This document shows positions 25,023-33,184 of a DNA stretch of 64,000 nucleotides, piece by piece. A model generated the notes under the pieces. It was not told the origin of the DNA. It ran no database searches and saw only the letters and a program-made list of their open reading frames with translations. Position numbers and translations under genes: made by a program. The stretch comes from a virus: positions 85,890 to 149,889 of IMG/VR virus record IMGVR_UViG_3300042988_000374; one strand, written 5' to 3'. Each line of letters starts with the position of its first letter. The first letter of the stretch is position 1.

Positions 25023-25346
25023 TTAGCTGACTGAGATTGAGTTGATAGTGCCGCCTGTCCACCCAGTGATGTTGACTCGTACCCACGTGTAGTTGCCGTG
25101 TAATGTAGCGTTACCGTGTTGAGCAGTAACTGGTTGAGAAGATACCGGAGCATAGATGCCGATAACATAGATATCACTCCAGTCACTAGCAGTTGGCGTA
25201 GCAGCATGAGTTGCTTGGATCTTTACGGTTGCCTGAATACCTTGACCGAAGTCCCAACTGACTTGATTGAGTGTACCAGTAGGAGCAACTGCCGCACCAA
25301 TGAGAATGGGCTGGTGTTCGGTAGATGATAGTAGAGTAACAGACAT
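25023..25346 (-). CDS. Beta-rich virion-type protein, paralogue 1 (107 aa)
   Basis: I set the start at the ATG at 25346 (MSVTLLSSTE), which overlaps the TAA of the upstream paralogue as TAATG. The upstream in-frame region is the shadow of that paralogue. The protein shares LHGNYTWVRVNITGWTGGTI and the preceding VKIQATHAATP...DWSDIYVIG layout with its neighbour. Beta-sandwich folding is likely and the role may be a head or tail decoration protein, but no family is recognised. Confidence 0.72.
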   Translation of the reverse strand: MSVTLLSSTEHQPILIGAAVAPTGTLNQVSWDFGQGIQATVKIQATHAATPTASDWSDIYVIGIYAPVSSQPVTAQHGNATLHGNYTWVRVNITGWTGGTINSISVS

Positions 25347-25705
25347 TAGTAACTCGCTGCGATTTGGGCGATTGAACCAGCAGTCCAGCCAGTGATGTTC
25401 ACACGTAGCCAGACATAGTTGCCCTGTAAGTTGTAGTAGCCGCTTTGTGCTGGGCCAACGTTTGATGGTGTAGCAGTGATTGTGTACACATCGAACCAGT
25501 CCAGTACACCTGGCACGGTAGCTAGACTTGCTTGAATCTTGACACGGGCATTGAACGAGTTCTGCATGCTCCATGTGATTGTATTTGTATCACGGCCAGC
25601 GATATAGTAGCCAGCAGCCTGAACTTTGTCGCCGACTTTAGATACAGCGGCTGCTCCAGGTGCCCCCGTTGATGGCATGAGAATGACTGTAGTAGTCTGT
25701 GCCAT
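25346..25705 (-). CDS. Beta-rich virion-type protein, paralogue 2 (119 aa)
   Basis: This is the tandem paralogue of the gene downstream. It shares VKIQASLATVPGVLDWFDVY and LQGNYVWLRVNITGWTAGSI. It starts two nt after the stop of a 55-residue gene and is transcribed from a late promoter at 25894. A structural role is likely from the promoter class and the absence of any enzyme motif. Confidence 0.72.
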   Translation of the reverse strand: MAQTTTVILMPSTGAPGAAAVSKVGDKVQAAGYYIAGRDTNTITWSMQNSFNARVKIQASLATVPGVLDWFDVYTITATPSNVGPAQSGYYNLQGNYVWLRVNITGWTAGSIAQIAASY

Positions 25706-25707
25706 GA

Positions 25708-25875
25708 TTACGCTCTTGTCACTTCAACAATTACACCAGAACCTGCTAGTTCTGCCGCTACCTGCTCTAAGGCATCACATACATCATTACTGGCAATTAC
25801 ACCAGTGATGTCTTCTGACTCTTTAACCAATTTACTGAGTTTGATTACTACTACTTCTTCTACGATTTTTGCCAT
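25708..25875 (-). CDS. Small acidic late protein (55 aa)
   Basis: Short gene starting MAKIVEEVVVIKLSKLVKES and ending GSGVIVEVTRA. It has a CATAAATA late octamer 18 nt upstream and a TTGGAG ribosome-binding site, and it heads the three-gene run of beta-rich proteins. Small proteins of this pattern occur next to structural genes in T4-like phages of aquatic bacteria. Function unknown. Confidence 0.7.
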   Translation of the reverse strand: MAKIVEEVVVIKLSKLVKESEDITGVIASNDVCDALEQVAAELAGSGVIVEVTRA

Positions 25876-25893
25876 GATTGTTCTCCAATATAG

Positions 25894-25901
25894 TATTTAT
25901 G
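25894..25901 (-). promoter_or_regulatory. Late promoter (CATAAATA)
   Basis: Minus-strand late octamer 18 nt before the ATG at 25875, with a TTGGAG ribosome-binding site in the leader. Confidence 0.68.
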
Positions 25902-25927
25902 CCCTCTTATTGAGCAAAAGATATTAA

Positions 25928-26119
25928 TCCTGCGATGAACATTCTGTACTGGGGGCAGCACAAACCGATTCGTCTCTATTTGAGAATCAAATTAGTACCG
26001 ACGGAGCGTCGGGAATTAACGCCTGTGGAGATAGAAGTACTCGACGTACCGACTCGCTTGAGTCAGTATTAGAGCTATCGGTGAAGCAGGAAGCCGCGTG
26101 GTCTTTAGATTGGCGGTAG
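25928..26119 (+). pseudogene. Remnant of TnpB (IS200/IS605 family) C-terminus with right-end element
   Basis: On the plus strand, opposite to its neighbours, an open frame of 63 codons encodes a TnpB-like tail: GINACGDRS, then LELSVKQEA near the end, followed by TAG. The xNACGD and VKQEA motifs are hallmarks of IS605-type TnpB C-termini. The stop region forms a right-end-type hairpin (CCGC...GCGG with a TTTA loop) followed by TAGTTCA. No start codon or nuclease domain remains. In intact elements this region encodes the 3' part of the omega RNA, so a guide RNA may outlast the lost protein. Confidence 0.7.
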
Positions 26120-26120
26120 T

Positions 26121-26828
26121 TCATGCTCGTTTTTGCAATCGATAATGCTTCCTGATATAGGAATCACCAAGATACAAGATGAGCAGCGTAAACATCTCTT
26201 CACTATCAAAGTCGATAAAGTGGTTATTGTGAGACCTGACATAATACCAACCGGTACTGTTGCTGTTTGTCCACAATTTTAAGGCAGCGCAAGGATAGTA
26301 ATCAGGGTACTGGGCAAAGAATGACTTTAGGCTAGCTTTAAACTCAGGAGGAGACGACTTATCTTTGAGATACACTCTGTACTGGTGCGCCGGAGTATTT
26401 TTGAACTCCATGACATCTGGTGTATTTGGTGCAAAGGCTTCCGCTGCTTCAAAGTCCGTGAACTCCATCTTAGCGGCGCGACCTATAAACTTCTCATCAT
26501 TGGTATAAACTCTGACTTTTGAGCCAGCATACCAACCATTGTAGGAGATCGAGTGTTCCTTCTTTAGATACTTGTTCTTTAGGTCAATGAGTTTTTTAAC
26601 TTCACTGTAGTCTATAGCCAGTAGCGATTCGATATAAGGAGTCGAGCCCTTGTTGTAGAAGTACTGCTGATTAAGCGCCTCTTGAACTCGCAGAACGTAT
26701 TCGTCTATGGTGGCTGACTCCCTAATTAGATGCGCGCCTGACATTTCAAACGACACACGGTACTTGTACTTGTTATAGTACAAGGACTGTCGGTGCTCAG
26801 ATTTTAATTCATAAACTGATGATGCCAT
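26121..26828 (-). CDS. Hypothetical protein (235 aa)
   Basis: No family recognised. The protein is rich in Tyr and charged residues. The segment WYAGSKVRVYTNDEKFIG resembles an immunity or display domain only vaguely. It overlaps the 3' end of clpA by 20 nt, so it is co-translated with it, and could be an adaptor or substrate partner of that unfoldase. Its stop codon lies inside the TnpB remnant's terminal TTCA. Confidence 0.65.
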   Translation of the reverse strand: MASSVYELKSEHRQSLYYNKYKYRVSFEMSGAHLIRESATIDEYVLRVQEALNQQYFYNKGSTPYIESLLAIDYSEVKKLIDLKNKYLKKEHSISYNGWYAGSKVRVYTNDEKFIGRAAKMEFTDFEAAEAFAPNTPDVMEFKNTPAHQYRVYLKDKSSPPEFKASLKSFFAQYPDYYPCAALKLWTNSNSTGWYYVRSHNNHFIDFDSEEMFTLLILYLGDSYIRKHYRLQKRA

Positions 26829-29070
26829 CTTCGCCTACCTTCTTTTTACGGACAGTAGACTTTACTGTAAATTCAATTTGATTATCGACCAACTTTGTGT
26901 TGATGGTTGCTGATTGCAGGCGTTCAAATAAGATGCGCTTAGACAGTGGCACACGAATTAATTCATCGATTTTACGTGCTAGTGGTCTGGCGCCCATCTT
27001 GTCATCGTAGCCTTCTTTTGCTAGATGTTCAATCACATCTTCGCTTAAATTAAGAACGAGATTGTGCTTTGTTTTGAGACTGTCTTTGAGTTCATTGGTG
27101 AACTTGAGGACTACCTTTTTGATGGCAATAGTGTCTAGCTTATTAAACTTGACAATCTGGTCAATACGGTTACGCAACTCAGGCTTGAAAAACTCTTTGA
27201 GTGCTCGGTCATCTTCACCGTCTTTTGATTGCTTGCCGAATCCAATGTTGTTGCGTTCACCATCAGCACTGCCTAAGTTAGAGGTCATGATAATGATGGT
27301 GTTCTTGGCATTCACAGACTTGCCGTTAGTGCCAGTGATTTTGCCTTCATCTAGTAACTGTAGGAACAAGTTGTAAACATCAGGGTGAGCTTTTTCAACT
27401 TCGTCAAACAACATGATGGCATATGGGTTCTTAGAGAGGTCGTTGATGATTTTGCCACCGCCTAAGTTACCATCTTCATAGCCTACATAGCCAGGAGGCG
27501 CACCAATGAGTGCGGCAACGGAGTGCTTCTCTTGGTACTCGGACATATCGTAGCGTAATAGAGGCATATCTAGATACTCTGACAGTGCTTTTGCACACTC
27601 TGTTTTACCAGTACCTGTTGGACCAGTGAACAAGAATGAAGCAATTGGTTTGTTCTCGTTACCAATGCCCGCTTGACTCACATAGATTCGATCTAGTACA
27701 GTATCTACTGCACTGTCTTGACCATACAAGCGAGACTTAACGTTGGCTTCAAGGTCGATCATGCGTGACGAATTGTCAGTGCTCATCTTATCAACTGGAA
27801 TACCAGTAGTCTTGCATACTTGTTCATTGACAAGAGCTTCGGTGATATGCACACCAGAATTACCAGCTACTCGTTGAACTGCACAAGCACCGTCTAGCAA
27901 GTCGATTGATTTATCAGGATTCTTACGTTCATGTAAGTAACGTGAACTCAATTCAACCGCAGCTTTAATTGCGTCTGCGTCAATAGTAACGTTGTGGAAC
28001 TCATTCAAACGTGGAGCTAAGCCAGTTAAGATTTTAACAGTGGTCTCGTCATCTGGTTCATTGATATCAACACGGTAGAAGCGGCGCATTAACGCACGGT
28101 CCTTCTCAAATGACTCGTAGTACTCTTCCCATGTAGTAGATGCGATAATCTTTAGATTGCCCTTAGTAATAGCAGGCTTGATCATATTGGCAAAGTCCAT
28201 TGATGAGTTAGTGCCGCTACCAGCACCGCGCATAGTGTGTGCTTCGTCGATAAAGAGGATTGCTTTTTCTTTAGCGGCAAGGGCAGCAAATACGTCTTTT
28301 ACTTTTTCTTCAAAGTCGCCACGATATTTACTACCAGCAAGTAGAGAGCCAATCTCCAAGGAATATACTTCATGGCCTTTTAGGAATTCTGGAGCAGTGC
28401 CATCAAAGATGCGTTGTGCAATGCCCTCAGCAATTTGGGTTTTGCCGACGCCCGCATCGCCCACCATTAAAACGTTGGCTTTAAACTTCTTAGCAAGAAT
28501 GGTAACAATCTTGTTTACTTCATCGTCGCGGCCAATCATAGGCTCTAACTTCTTCTGTTGAGCACGTTCAGTTAGATTAATCGTGTGTTCTGCAAGGAGC
28601 TCCGATGCACGACCAGCTGACATTTTACCAGAAGTGGTACCTGACTTGGCACCAAATACAAATTCCTTCTTTGTAACACCCCACTTTAATAAGAAGTAAC
28701 TGGCGTGTGAATTGGTCTCACTCATGATACTGATATACAAGTCTTCAATATCCATTTGAGTTCTACCAGTAAAGATAACTCGTGCTAGCGCTGTGTTGAT
28801 TACTCGCTCTAAGGTAGCAGTGCGCTTTGGATTTACTGGCTTGCCTGGTTGTGGTTCAACAACAATGTGAGTTAATGTTTGCACGTAATTGTCTACATCA
28901 GCTGCTAGTGCAGGGACATCAATGTTGAGATTGTTTAAACGTGATTTAAATGTCTCGTTTGCCAACATACCAAATAAGATATGCTCTAGTGTGACGTACC
29001 CATGATTGTAGCGCTGGGCATACACAATAGATGAATCTACGATTTGTTGAATGTCAGGATTGTTAGTCAT
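26809..29070 (-). CDS. clpA: ClpA-like AAA+ unfoldase
   Basis: Class I Clp/Hsp100 protein of 753 aa. The N-terminal double Clp_N repeat is present (HGYVTLEHILFGMLANE). The D1 Walker A is GDAGVGKT (204-211) and Walker B is ILFIDEAHTM. D2 has GPTGTGKT (about 480) and IMLFDEVEKAHPDVYN, with NLGSADGERN as sensor region. I see no clear IGL/IGF loop for ClpP binding, so it may act as a disaggregase or with a host protease. It lies 3 nt after dnaJ, giving a phage-encoded chaperone pair. Confidence 0.92.
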   Translation of the reverse strand: MTNNPDIQQIVDSSIVYAQRYNHGYVTLEHILFGMLANETFKSRLNNLNIDVPALAADVDNYVQTLTHIVVEPQPGKPVNPKRTATLERVINTALARVIFTGRTQMDIEDLYISIMSETNSHASYFLLKWGVTKKEFVFGAKSGTTSGKMSAGRASELLAEHTINLTERAQQKKLEPMIGRDDEVNKIVTILAKKFKANVLMVGDAGVGKTQIAEGIAQRIFDGTAPEFLKGHEVYSLEIGSLLAGSKYRGDFEEKVKDVFAALAAKEKAILFIDEAHTMRGAGSGTNSSMDFANMIKPAITKGNLKIIASTTWEEYYESFEKDRALMRRFYRVDINEPDDETTVKILTGLAPRLNEFHNVTIDADAIKAAVELSSRYLHERKNPDKSIDLLDGACAVQRVAGNSGVHITEALVNEQVCKTTGIPVDKMSTDNSSRMIDLEANVKSRLYGQDSAVDTVLDRIYVSQAGIGNENKPIASFLFTGPTGTGKTECAKALSEYLDMPLLRYDMSEYQEKHSVAALIGAPPGYVGYEDGNLGGGKIINDLSKNPYAIMLFDEVEKAHPDVYNLFLQLLDEGKITGTNGKSVNAKNTIIIMTSNLGSADGERNNIGFGKQSKDGEDDRALKEFFKPELRNRIDQIVKFNKLDTIAIKKVVLKFTNELKDSLKTKHNLVLNLSEDVIEHLAKEGYDDKMGARPLARKIDELIRVPLSKRILFERLQSATINTKLVDNQIEFTVKSTVRKKKVGEDGIISL

Positions 29071-29073
29071 TTA

Positions 29074-29871
29074 TTAAATTCCCTTTGATTTATTAACTTC
29101 TACTTTGATTGCTTCAAGTAGCTCGTCGCTGATTGTATCAGGTGCTACTCCCTGTAACAAAACAAATTGGTTACCTTTGAAGCCATTTGCTTCTAAGCCG
29201 CGGCCTGCTAATCTTAGGGAAGCGCCACTGTTTGTCCTTGGCGGCACTGTTGCTTCTAGTTCGTCACCCCAGATTGTGGTAACTTTGATGGTAGTACCAA
29301 GGAGGAGTTCAAACACCGATAGCTTGCGAGTGCAGTATAAGTCTAGTCCACGGCGTTCTAATTCTGGATGTGGACGCACTCTGAATTCAACTTGCAAGAT
29401 GCCATCTGGCATAATACCATCGTAGCGAACATTCTGTCCAGTCTCTACGTTCTTTGGTACATTGATTTGAATTGTTTTTGGTCCTGTTGGGCCTTGAATC
29501 TGAACAGTAACCGAATCACCAGTTGCAACTTGTTTGAGTGTGACTTCTACCGCAACAGTATAGATCCGTTGGCGCTGCTGGTTGAATTGCCGGAAGATAT
29601 CATCGAATGGATTGCCGCCACCAAAATTGAAATGAAAGTCCCCAAATGGATTTTGACCACCTTGACCGAATGGGCTCGGGTTATCATGTTGTTGCTTTAA
29701 TTGTGGGTCGCTTAGATTGCGATATGCTTCCTCAACCTCTTGGAACTTGGCGGTATCTCCTCCTTCGCGATCAGGGTGATACTTAGCTGCCATCTTGCGA
29801 TATGCTTTTTTGATTTCTTCTGGAGTGGCGTTGCGCTCTACTCCTAGTGTTTTGTAATAGTCCATAGTCAT
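29074..29871 (-). CDS. dnaJ: DnaJ/CbpA-like co-chaperone
   Basis: J-domain protein with MDYYKTLGVERNATPEEIKK, HPD in AKYHPDREGG (His about 32) and NPFDDIFRQF in a Gly/Phe-rich linker. Two C-terminal substrate-binding domains follow (VTVQIQGPTGPKTIQI, SGASLRLAGRG). The zinc finger is absent, as in CbpA-type proteins. It stimulates host DnaK and presumably works with the adjacent ClpA. The ATG at 29871 overlaps the HNH stop; an ATG at 29865 (MDYYKTLG) is an equally plausible start. Confidence 0.9.
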   Translation of the reverse strand: MTMDYYKTLGVERNATPEEIKKAYRKMAAKYHPDREGGDTAKFQEVEEAYRNLSDPQLKQQHDNPSPFGQGGQNPFGDFHFNFGGGNPFDDIFRQFNQQRQRIYTVAVEVTLKQVATGDSVTVQIQGPTGPKTIQINVPKNVETGQNVRYDGIMPDGILQVEFRVRPHPELERRGLDLYCTRKLSVFELLLGTTIKVTTIWGDELEATVPPRTNSGASLRLAGRGLEANGFKGNQFVLLQGVAPDTISDELLEAIKVEVNKSKGI

Positions 29872-30455
29872 TCTTGTTTGTGTTTACAGTATTTACGGTG
29901 ATGCTGAACTTCATTGCTCACGCCGATACCCTCTTTGCCACAATCAACACACTTCCATTTGCGCTGATTCATGTGGGTCCCTGCCTCTAACTGTGCTTGT
30001 TGAACGTCTTTAGACATTGACGTGCCGTCGTCACGCTTGAGGAAGTTATGTTTACCAGCGACCACTGTATCACTCGATACTGAGGTACCGTCTGGTCGTT
30101 TTAATAAATGGTGTGTCTTATTAGCAAGTCGGCGCTGATTACTTGCGGATTGTATCTTGCCTCCAACGAGATTAGCAGTCCCTGCTTCCACTCTCTTATT
30201 GTGAGCCAGTTTTGCTAAGCGTCTTATCTCTTCTGGTGATTTACCCATTCGTTGAGCCATGATAAGACAAGCTCTCACATCACCCTGAGATTCGTGTATG
30301 GCGTAGTGTTCAGCCAATGGTACTGCTTTTAGATTCGAAGGTTCATTATTCGAATGATTGCCATCGATATGATGGACATCATAAGTCCTACCGTTCTCTT
30401 CTCTCGGTATTGGTCCATAATGTTGTTCGTAGATTTGTCTATGTTTAGCACCCAT
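29868..30455 (-). CDS. HNH homing endonuclease upstream of dnaJ
   Basis: HNH domain VHHIDGNHSNNEPSNL (about residues 27-42) with repeats of the KTHHLLKRPDGTSV type, and a C-terminal CVDCGKEGIG...HRKYCKHK zinc module. It is clearly paralogous to the gene at 23044. It inserts between the holin gene and dnaJ and overlaps dnaJ by 4 nt. Its own promoter (TTGACT, 18 bp, TACACT) ends 7 nt before the ATG, with no Shine-Dalgarno, so it is probably leaderless. Confidence 0.86.
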   Translation of the reverse strand: MGAKHRQIYEQHYGPIPREENGRTYDVHHIDGNHSNNEPSNLKAVPLAEHYAIHESQGDVRACLIMAQRMGKSPEEIRRLAKLAHNKRVEAGTANLVGGKIQSASNQRRLANKTHHLLKRPDGTSVSSDTVVAGKHNFLKRDDGTSMSKDVQQAQLEAGTHMNQRKWKCVDCGKEGIGVSNEVQHHRKYCKHKQE

Positions 30456-30462
30456 ATTCTCA

Positions 30463-30492
30463 AGTGTATCATAGTTTGACTCTAACAGTCAA
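30463..30492 (-). promoter_or_regulatory. Early sigma70 promoter of HNH gene, leaderless configuration
   Basis: TTGACT (30492-30487), 18 bp, TACACT (30468-30463), then 7 nt to the ATG at 30455. Confidence 0.6.
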
Positions 30493-30507
30493 CATAAATG
30501 GATGAGC

Positions 30508-30996
30508 TTATGCTTTCTCAGCGATCTTCTCTTGTGTTCTGCCGTATGCTGCGATACCTAGAACTGCTCCACATGCAATGTGGAATAATCCTCCACCTTG
30601 AATCGTAAGTGGTTGCCACTGTGAACTGATCTGACCATGAGTTAATGCTTGGAGTATACTCCAGAGTACAGGGAATACGACGAAGTCGCAACTACACGCA
30701 ACTAGATACATCATAGCAAATAATGGTCTCCACCTCTTATTGATGAAATCTCCAAACCAATCATCTGCTTTGATCAATGATTGTGCGCCCTCGTGCATTG
30801 CTCCACCACTACTCTTGATTATGTCTGCCTGAACTTCAGCTTGGAGCATACCGCGCTGTACTGCTGGTGCAGCACCAAAAGATGCGCCTGCTGGAATAGC
30901 ATCAACTGTTTTGTCGGCTGCTAATTGACCCCATGCAGTATCAGTAGTTGCGACTGGAGATAGTGAATCAGATTTTTGTGGTAGTAATGTTGCCAT
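30508..30996 (-). CDS. Holin-like membrane protein
   Basis: A soluble N-terminal 85 residues precede KRWRPLFAMMYLVACSC with a hydrophobic segment (about 90-112) and a second one in GGGLFHIACGAVLGIAAY (about 133-150). This pattern matches the three-transmembrane holins found in gene-transfer agents and many aquatic phages. It would form the inner-membrane lesion that releases the GH19 endolysin. Late octamer GATAAATA lies 22 nt upstream with AAGGAAC before the ATG, fitting late lysis timing. Confidence 0.72.
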   Translation of the reverse strand: MATLLPQKSDSLSPVATTDTAWGQLAADKTVDAIPAGASFGAAPAVQRGMLQAEVQADIIKSSGGAMHEGAQSLIKADDWFGDFINKRWRPLFAMMYLVACSCDFVVFPVLWSILQALTHGQISSQWQPLTIQGGGLFHIACGAVLGIAAYGRTQEKIAEKA

Positions 30997-31018
30997 TTTA
31001 GTTCCTTAAATAGTCTAG

Positions 31019-31026
31019 TATTTATC
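31019..31026 (-). promoter_or_regulatory. Late promoter (GATAAATA) of holin gene
   Basis: Late octamer 22 nt before the ATG at 30996, with an AAGGAAC ribosome-binding site in the leader. Confidence 0.7.
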
Positions 31027-31038
31027 AAAATGGAACGG

Positions 31039-31596
31039 TTAGAGTAGACCAGCTTGGCGCTTTAGAGCCTTGATATCTGGTGAATCATTACACTGAGTTG
31101 TAGTCATTGCTACACCAGCAATCTCACGCCACTCATTCAATTGTGCGTTAGGATCATTTGGATAAGCCTCGCGGTATTTCTTAGGACTTAGTTCAACACG
31201 AGCACGAATGTATTCCGCGGTGTTCTCGATCACTTCATCATCAAGACGGATCTCCCAGTCTCGTAGATTTAGTTCAGTGAGTGGTTCTAAGTCGGAGATC
31301 ATCTCAATGATGTTCTCTGGTGAATTACTACGGCGTTTAATCTCGACGAACACCAAGAATTTATCCTTGGTAACTTCACCTGGTGACGTAGATGCGTCCA
31401 TGACACATTCATATCCGCGCTCGAACCAACCTGCCAAGTCAAGAGCAGCTTCTTTGGACTTTACGGAAAAGTCAAGGGTAATACTGGCATCATCTGGGCC
31501 AATGTTGGAAGCATATCGGTCGATGCCAACGATTGGATAAATTTGACGCTTTAGGTCACCTGCTCGGAAGCCTTCGTTTAATAGTTTCTTTGTCAT
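31039..31596 (-). CDS. Conserved probable virion protein (185 aa)
   Basis: Start chosen at the ATG at 31596 (MTKKLLNEGFRAGDL), with GGAAG five nt upstream, rather than the ATG at 31608. The protein is soluble, with IYPIVGIDRYASNIGPDDAS near the N-terminus. I recall related sequences among unknown proteins of T4-like aquatic phages. The first nine residues contain LLNE/G, which resembles a prohead-protease site, so it could be head-associated. No enzyme motif is seen. Confidence 0.65.
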   Translation of the reverse strand: MTKKLLNEGFRAGDLKRQIYPIVGIDRYASNIGPDDASITLDFSVKSKEAALDLAGWFERGYECVMDASTSPGEVTKDKFLVFVEIKRRSNSPENIIEMISDLEPLTELNLRDWEIRLDDEVIENTAEYIRARVELSPKKYREAYPNDPNAQLNEWREIAGVAMTTTQCNDSPDIKALKRQAGLL

Positions 31597-31607
31597 AGTG
31601 TCTTCCA

Positions 31608-32240
31608 TTAGAGTGGTGGTAAGCCGCCCATAGCGCCGTTCATGCCGCCTCCCATGCCTCCCATTGGGTCAGCGCCCATGCCTCCCATGGCATCTGCTGT
31701 GTCTGAGGTGTCTTCAGTACCAGATGCGTCGGCATCATCATAGTCTTTTTCATAGGCAGAATCTAAGTCTTCTAGTTCGATAGACTTATCAGCAAGGTCA
31801 ACGGTACCTTCTCTAATATCATTCAACAAGGTCTTTGGCACAGTGATGTTGACTAACCAAACATCTCGGTCAATCATCTTTGGGTACTTAGTACCAGCTA
31901 GGAAGTCATCTGGTGTTTTAATTTGAATTGGTGATTTAACTGTGGTCTTTTTAAACTCAACTGTGCAGCCAAGAGTAACTAGGCGTTTGCCACCACGTGG
32001 GTCTGGCATAAGAGACTTTGGCCACATAAACGTAGCTGATACGTCATAGCGATTGACTTCTGGGCCATGAACTAGTTCGCCTAGTCCCCAGTTTTTAAAC
32101 GTATATAGATCCGCCTCGTCTAGTACGCGCTCCACGTCAAACAAGACAGCCATAATGCCATCACTAATCATGACGTTATCGATGTTTTTAACGATGTCTA
32201 GCCAACCTGGCGCATCTAATGCAGTGTATTTTTTGCTCAT
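31608..32240 (-). CDS. Conserved probable virion protein with Gly/Met-rich tail (210 aa)
   Basis: The N-terminal 150 residues are mixed alpha/beta (LDAPGWLDIVKNIDNVMISD, TFMWPKSLMPDPRGGKRL). An acidic stretch of Asp/Glu/Ser/Ala and a low-complexity GMGADPMGGMGGGMNG tail follow. No known family. It is paired with the gene downstream (TAATG junction). The GATAAATA late octamer ends 4 nt before the ATG, which implies a leaderless late mRNA and a structural role. Confidence 0.68.
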   Translation of the reverse strand: MSKKYTALDAPGWLDIVKNIDNVMISDGIMAVLFDVERVLDEADLYTFKNWGLGELVHGPEVNRYDVSATFMWPKSLMPDPRGGKRLVTLGCTVEFKKTTVKSPIQIKTPDDFLAGTKYPKMIDRDVWLVNITVPKTLLNDIREGTVDLADKSIELEDLDSAYEKDYDDADASGTEDTSDTADAMGGMGADPMGGMGGGMNGAMGGLPPL

Positions 32241-32244
32241 GTAG

Positions 32245-32252
32245 TATTTATC
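32245..32252 (-). promoter_or_regulatory. Late promoter (GATAAATA), leaderless configuration
   Basis: GATAAATA, CTAC, then the ATG at 32240. Confidence 0.7.
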
Positions 32253-32301
32253 TAGGATTAATAGAGTACACGAATATGTGTTTGTTCCCAGTGGAGCTCA
32301 G

Positions 32302-32309
32302 TATTTATC
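32302..32309 (-). promoter_or_regulatory. Second late promoter (GATAAATA)
   Basis: A second octamer 61 nt upstream of the ATG at 32240 gives a tandem late promoter arrangement. The stretch 32253-32355 holds no gene. Confidence 0.6.
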
Positions 32310-32355
32310 ACTTTTTTACACTCCATTAGTAGCATTGTTTAGCTCTCTCCACCTC

Positions 32356-32363
32356 TTTAAATA
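32356..32363 (+). promoter_or_regulatory. Late-type promoter of phoH (TTTAAATA)
   Basis: Plus-strand octamer-like TTTAAATA 24 nt before the phoH ATG, with an AGGAGG ribosome-binding site in the leader. Confidence 0.5.
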
Positions 32364-32387
32364 GTTTGAGTTCACCAGGAGGTCTGA

Positions 32388-33182
32388 ATGAACGATACAA
32401 CTAACATCAGGGAGTTAAAGTTGAGTAGAAAAACAAGTAGCGCTAAGCGCAAAGAGCAAGAGTATTACCCATCACGCAGTCAACGATCAAAGTATGCCGA
32501 GCACGAATCAAACACGATCAACTTCAATCCACAGAAGCAACGTAAGGCAGTCACCCTGGTACCAAAAACAATCAATCAAGAAGACTATATCATGGCCCTT
32601 CAGGACCGGTCAGTTGATGTGGTAATTGCTGGCGGCCCAGCTGGTACTGGCAAGACATATTTGGCTACTCTAGCAGCTATTCAAGCCTATCGTAATAAAG
32701 AGGTAAGTCGCATTGTGATTCTTCGACCAGCTGTCTCTATTGAAGGTGAAGAGCATGGCTTCCTACCAGGTGATTTAACTGCTAAGTTAGCTCCTTGGTG
32801 CCGCCCAGTACTCGATGTCCTACGCGAGTTTTACAACATCAAAGAGATTGAACATATGCTCTCAGAGGAGATTATCGAGTTCGCATCTCTTGGTATGGTT
32901 CGGGGAAGGACTTTTAAGAATACATGGCTCCTACTTGATGAGTCCCAGAATTCATCACCAACACAGTTAAAGTCTCTCTTAACACGTATTGGTGAAGGCA
33001 GTAAGTTTGTATTGAATGGTGATATTGACCAGTCAGACAGAATCGACCGTGAGTGCGGACTAGCTGATTTACTAGAGCGAATGGACGAAGCTAACATAAG
33101 AGGCGTACAGGTGTGCCACTTTGATAATCGTGATATTCAGCGTCATAGACTAGTTGGTGAATTCATCAAACTGTATAAATGA
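32388..33182 (+). CDS. phoH: PhoH-like P-loop ATPase
   Basis: PhoH family ATPase, common in marine phages; the cellular role is uncertain. Walker A is GGPAGTGKT (82-90), with RPAVSIEGEEHGFLPGDL following. Walker B is WLLLDESQNS, and SKFVLNGDIDQSD fits the family. The N-terminal 70 residues are basic and unstructured. One of only two intact plus-strand genes. It has a strong AGGAGG ribosome-binding site and ends at a bidirectional hairpin. Confidence 0.9.
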   Translation: MNDTTNIRELKLSRKTSSAKRKEQEYYPSRSQRSKYAEHESNTINFNPQKQRKAVTLVPKTINQEDYIMALQDRSVDVVIAGGPAGTGKTYLATLAAIQAYRNKEVSRIVILRPAVSIEGEEHGFLPGDLTAKLAPWCRPVLDVLREFYNIKEIEHMLSEEIIEFASLGMVRGRTFKNTWLLLDESQNSSPTQLKSLLTRIGEGSKFVLNGDIDQSDRIDRECGLADLLERMDEANIRGVQVCHFDNRDIQRHRLVGEFIKLYK

Positions 33183-33184
33183 CA

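Noticed and set aside
24968-25207. Minus-strand open frame of 79 codons overlapping the beta-rich gene at 25023
   Set aside because: It overlaps a recognised paralogue in another frame and has no ribosome-binding site.
25928-26119. The TnpB-like frame as a functional small protein
   Set aside because: There is no start codon near the beginning of the open frame, and only the C-terminal tail of TnpB is present without RuvC or zinc-finger parts.
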